From Bacteroidota bacterium (GTDB lineage Bacteria; Bacteroidota; Bacteroidia; Bacteroidales; Porphyromonadaceae): a stretch of DNA of 64,000 nucleotides. Shown here piece by piece: positions 63,750 to 64,000 of the stretch (its first letter is position 1; the number at the start of each line of letters is the position of its first letter). The stretch covers positions 4,151 to 68,150 of the forward strand of contig JAEWDZ010000008.1 of NCBI GenBank assembly GCA_023389855.1. The letters run 5' to 3'. A model generated the notes under the pieces. The model had not been told where the DNA came from and did not search any database. It saw nothing but the letters and a program-made list of their open reading frames with translations. The position numbers and the translations under genes were made by a program.

Positions 63750-64000
63750 CTATTTACGAGGACCATCGAGCTTCAGGTCCGTATCCCAGTTACGAATCCA
63801 TAGTTGGGCAGAGAAGTTGTTAAACTTCTTATTCCACTCACGAAGTATGACGCCTATGATATAGCCATTGCCGGTAGGCATCTCCTTCTCTTTCCATGGC
63901 GAGTATTTACTTGCTAAAAGATCGGGGAAATAGTAGCCATCGGGGGCAGTCGTCGTATAGGTATCCGTAATAGCATGCTTGGTCGTGCTATACTTACTCG
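63750..64000 (-). CDS. Unidentified protein, C-terminal end (cut by window edge)
   Basis: The last 83 residues of a protein whose start is beyond the window. The visible part is rich in aromatic residues and beta-strand-like segments (GYIIGVILREWNKKF, SAQLWIRNWDTDLKL) and ends in DGPRK. The ending pattern, a strand with Trp-Asp near the C-terminus, is reminiscent of exported beta-domain proteins such as fimbrillin-like lipoproteins, but I do not recognise the family. A hairpin terminator follows. It lies on the other side of the island from parE. Confidence 0.55.
   Translation of the reverse strand, partial: SKYSTTKHAITDTYTTTAPDGYYFPDLLASKYSPWKEKEMPTGNGYIIGVILREWNKKFNNFSAQLWIRNWDTDLKLDGPRK

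Noticed and set aside
1..64000. CRISPR arrays and complete insertion sequences
   Set aside because: No regularly spaced repeats and no transposase frames were found in the window; the only mobile-element traces are the recombinase and relaxase fragments.

Overview
The window looks like a chromosomal segment of a Porphyromonas-type member of the Bacteroidales. The supporting genes are porX (type IX secretion response regulator), an Mfa1/Mfa2 fimbrial pair with the gingipain-type Arg-Ala processing site, an S46 acidic dipeptidyl-peptidase (DPP11 type), a compact histidine-degradation cluster, butyryl-CoA dehydrogenase/Etf genes and a SusC/SusD (RagA/RagB-like) pair. Promoters follow the Bacteroidetes pattern (TTTG or TTG, about 19-20 nt, TAnnTTTG), and Shine-Dalgarno sites are mostly absent, so starts were chosen from signal peptides, overlaps and family length.

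Layout. 1-703 (minus): N-terminal part of a Clp-type AAA+ unfoldase, cut by the window edge. 843-7327 (minus): porX, tsaE, rbfA, an FtsX/LolE-like permease, a DUF4924-like gene, rfbD and a MATE transporter, tightly packed. 7585-13286 (minus): nhaA, two SGNH proteins and an MBOAT acyltransferase. 13593-17291 (minus): a small membrane protein and a probable metal-uptake cassette (Cys/His-rich membrane protein, TonB-dependent receptor, His-rich lipoprotein). 17574-20445 (minus): mfa1-mfa2. 20773-25170 (minus): ftcD, hutI, fchA, hutH. 25326-29987 (minus): bcd, etfB, etfA, a hydroxyacyl-CoA dehydrogenase and a MarC protein. 30449-35159 (minus): SusC/SusD with a leader of about 400 nt. 35707-40691 (minus): DUF2027-Smr, CYTH, DPP11, DUF59 and an LpxH-like phosphoesterase. 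From 41055 the strand switches: dut, TPR protein, DUF4292 lipoprotein, EnvC-like protein and ribF form one plus-strand operon. They are followed by tRNA-Leu(CAA), a DEAD-box helicase, pyruvoyl-dependent arginine decarboxylase, a CPA1 antiporter, a polyprenyl synthase, xseB and an M3 peptidase. 54577-56999 (minus): parE-coaD.

57276-63625 is an accessory island. On the plus strand the first about 65 codons of a tyrosine recombinase run straight into the C-terminal part of a MobV-type relaxase, the scar of an internal deletion in a mobilizable element. A shared hairpin separates this from a convergent minus-strand operon of a C5-cytosine methyltransferase, an NgoFVII/PLD-type restriction endonuclease and a Z1-domain ATPase. 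The ATPase reading frame is broken in a seven-base homopolymer. Upstream lies an AraC regulator remnant, also broken in a seven-base homopolymer. The restriction operon is visibly more AT-rich than the backbone and is the strongest candidate for an unusual system here. The window ends in the C-terminal part of an unidentified minus-strand protein.

Functionally the backbone fits an asaccharolytic, peptide-fermenting surface coloniser: extracellular dipeptide release, histidine to glutamate, acyl-CoA reduction towards butyrate, protein-coated surface fimbriae, and surface glycan acylation next to the T9SS regulator.
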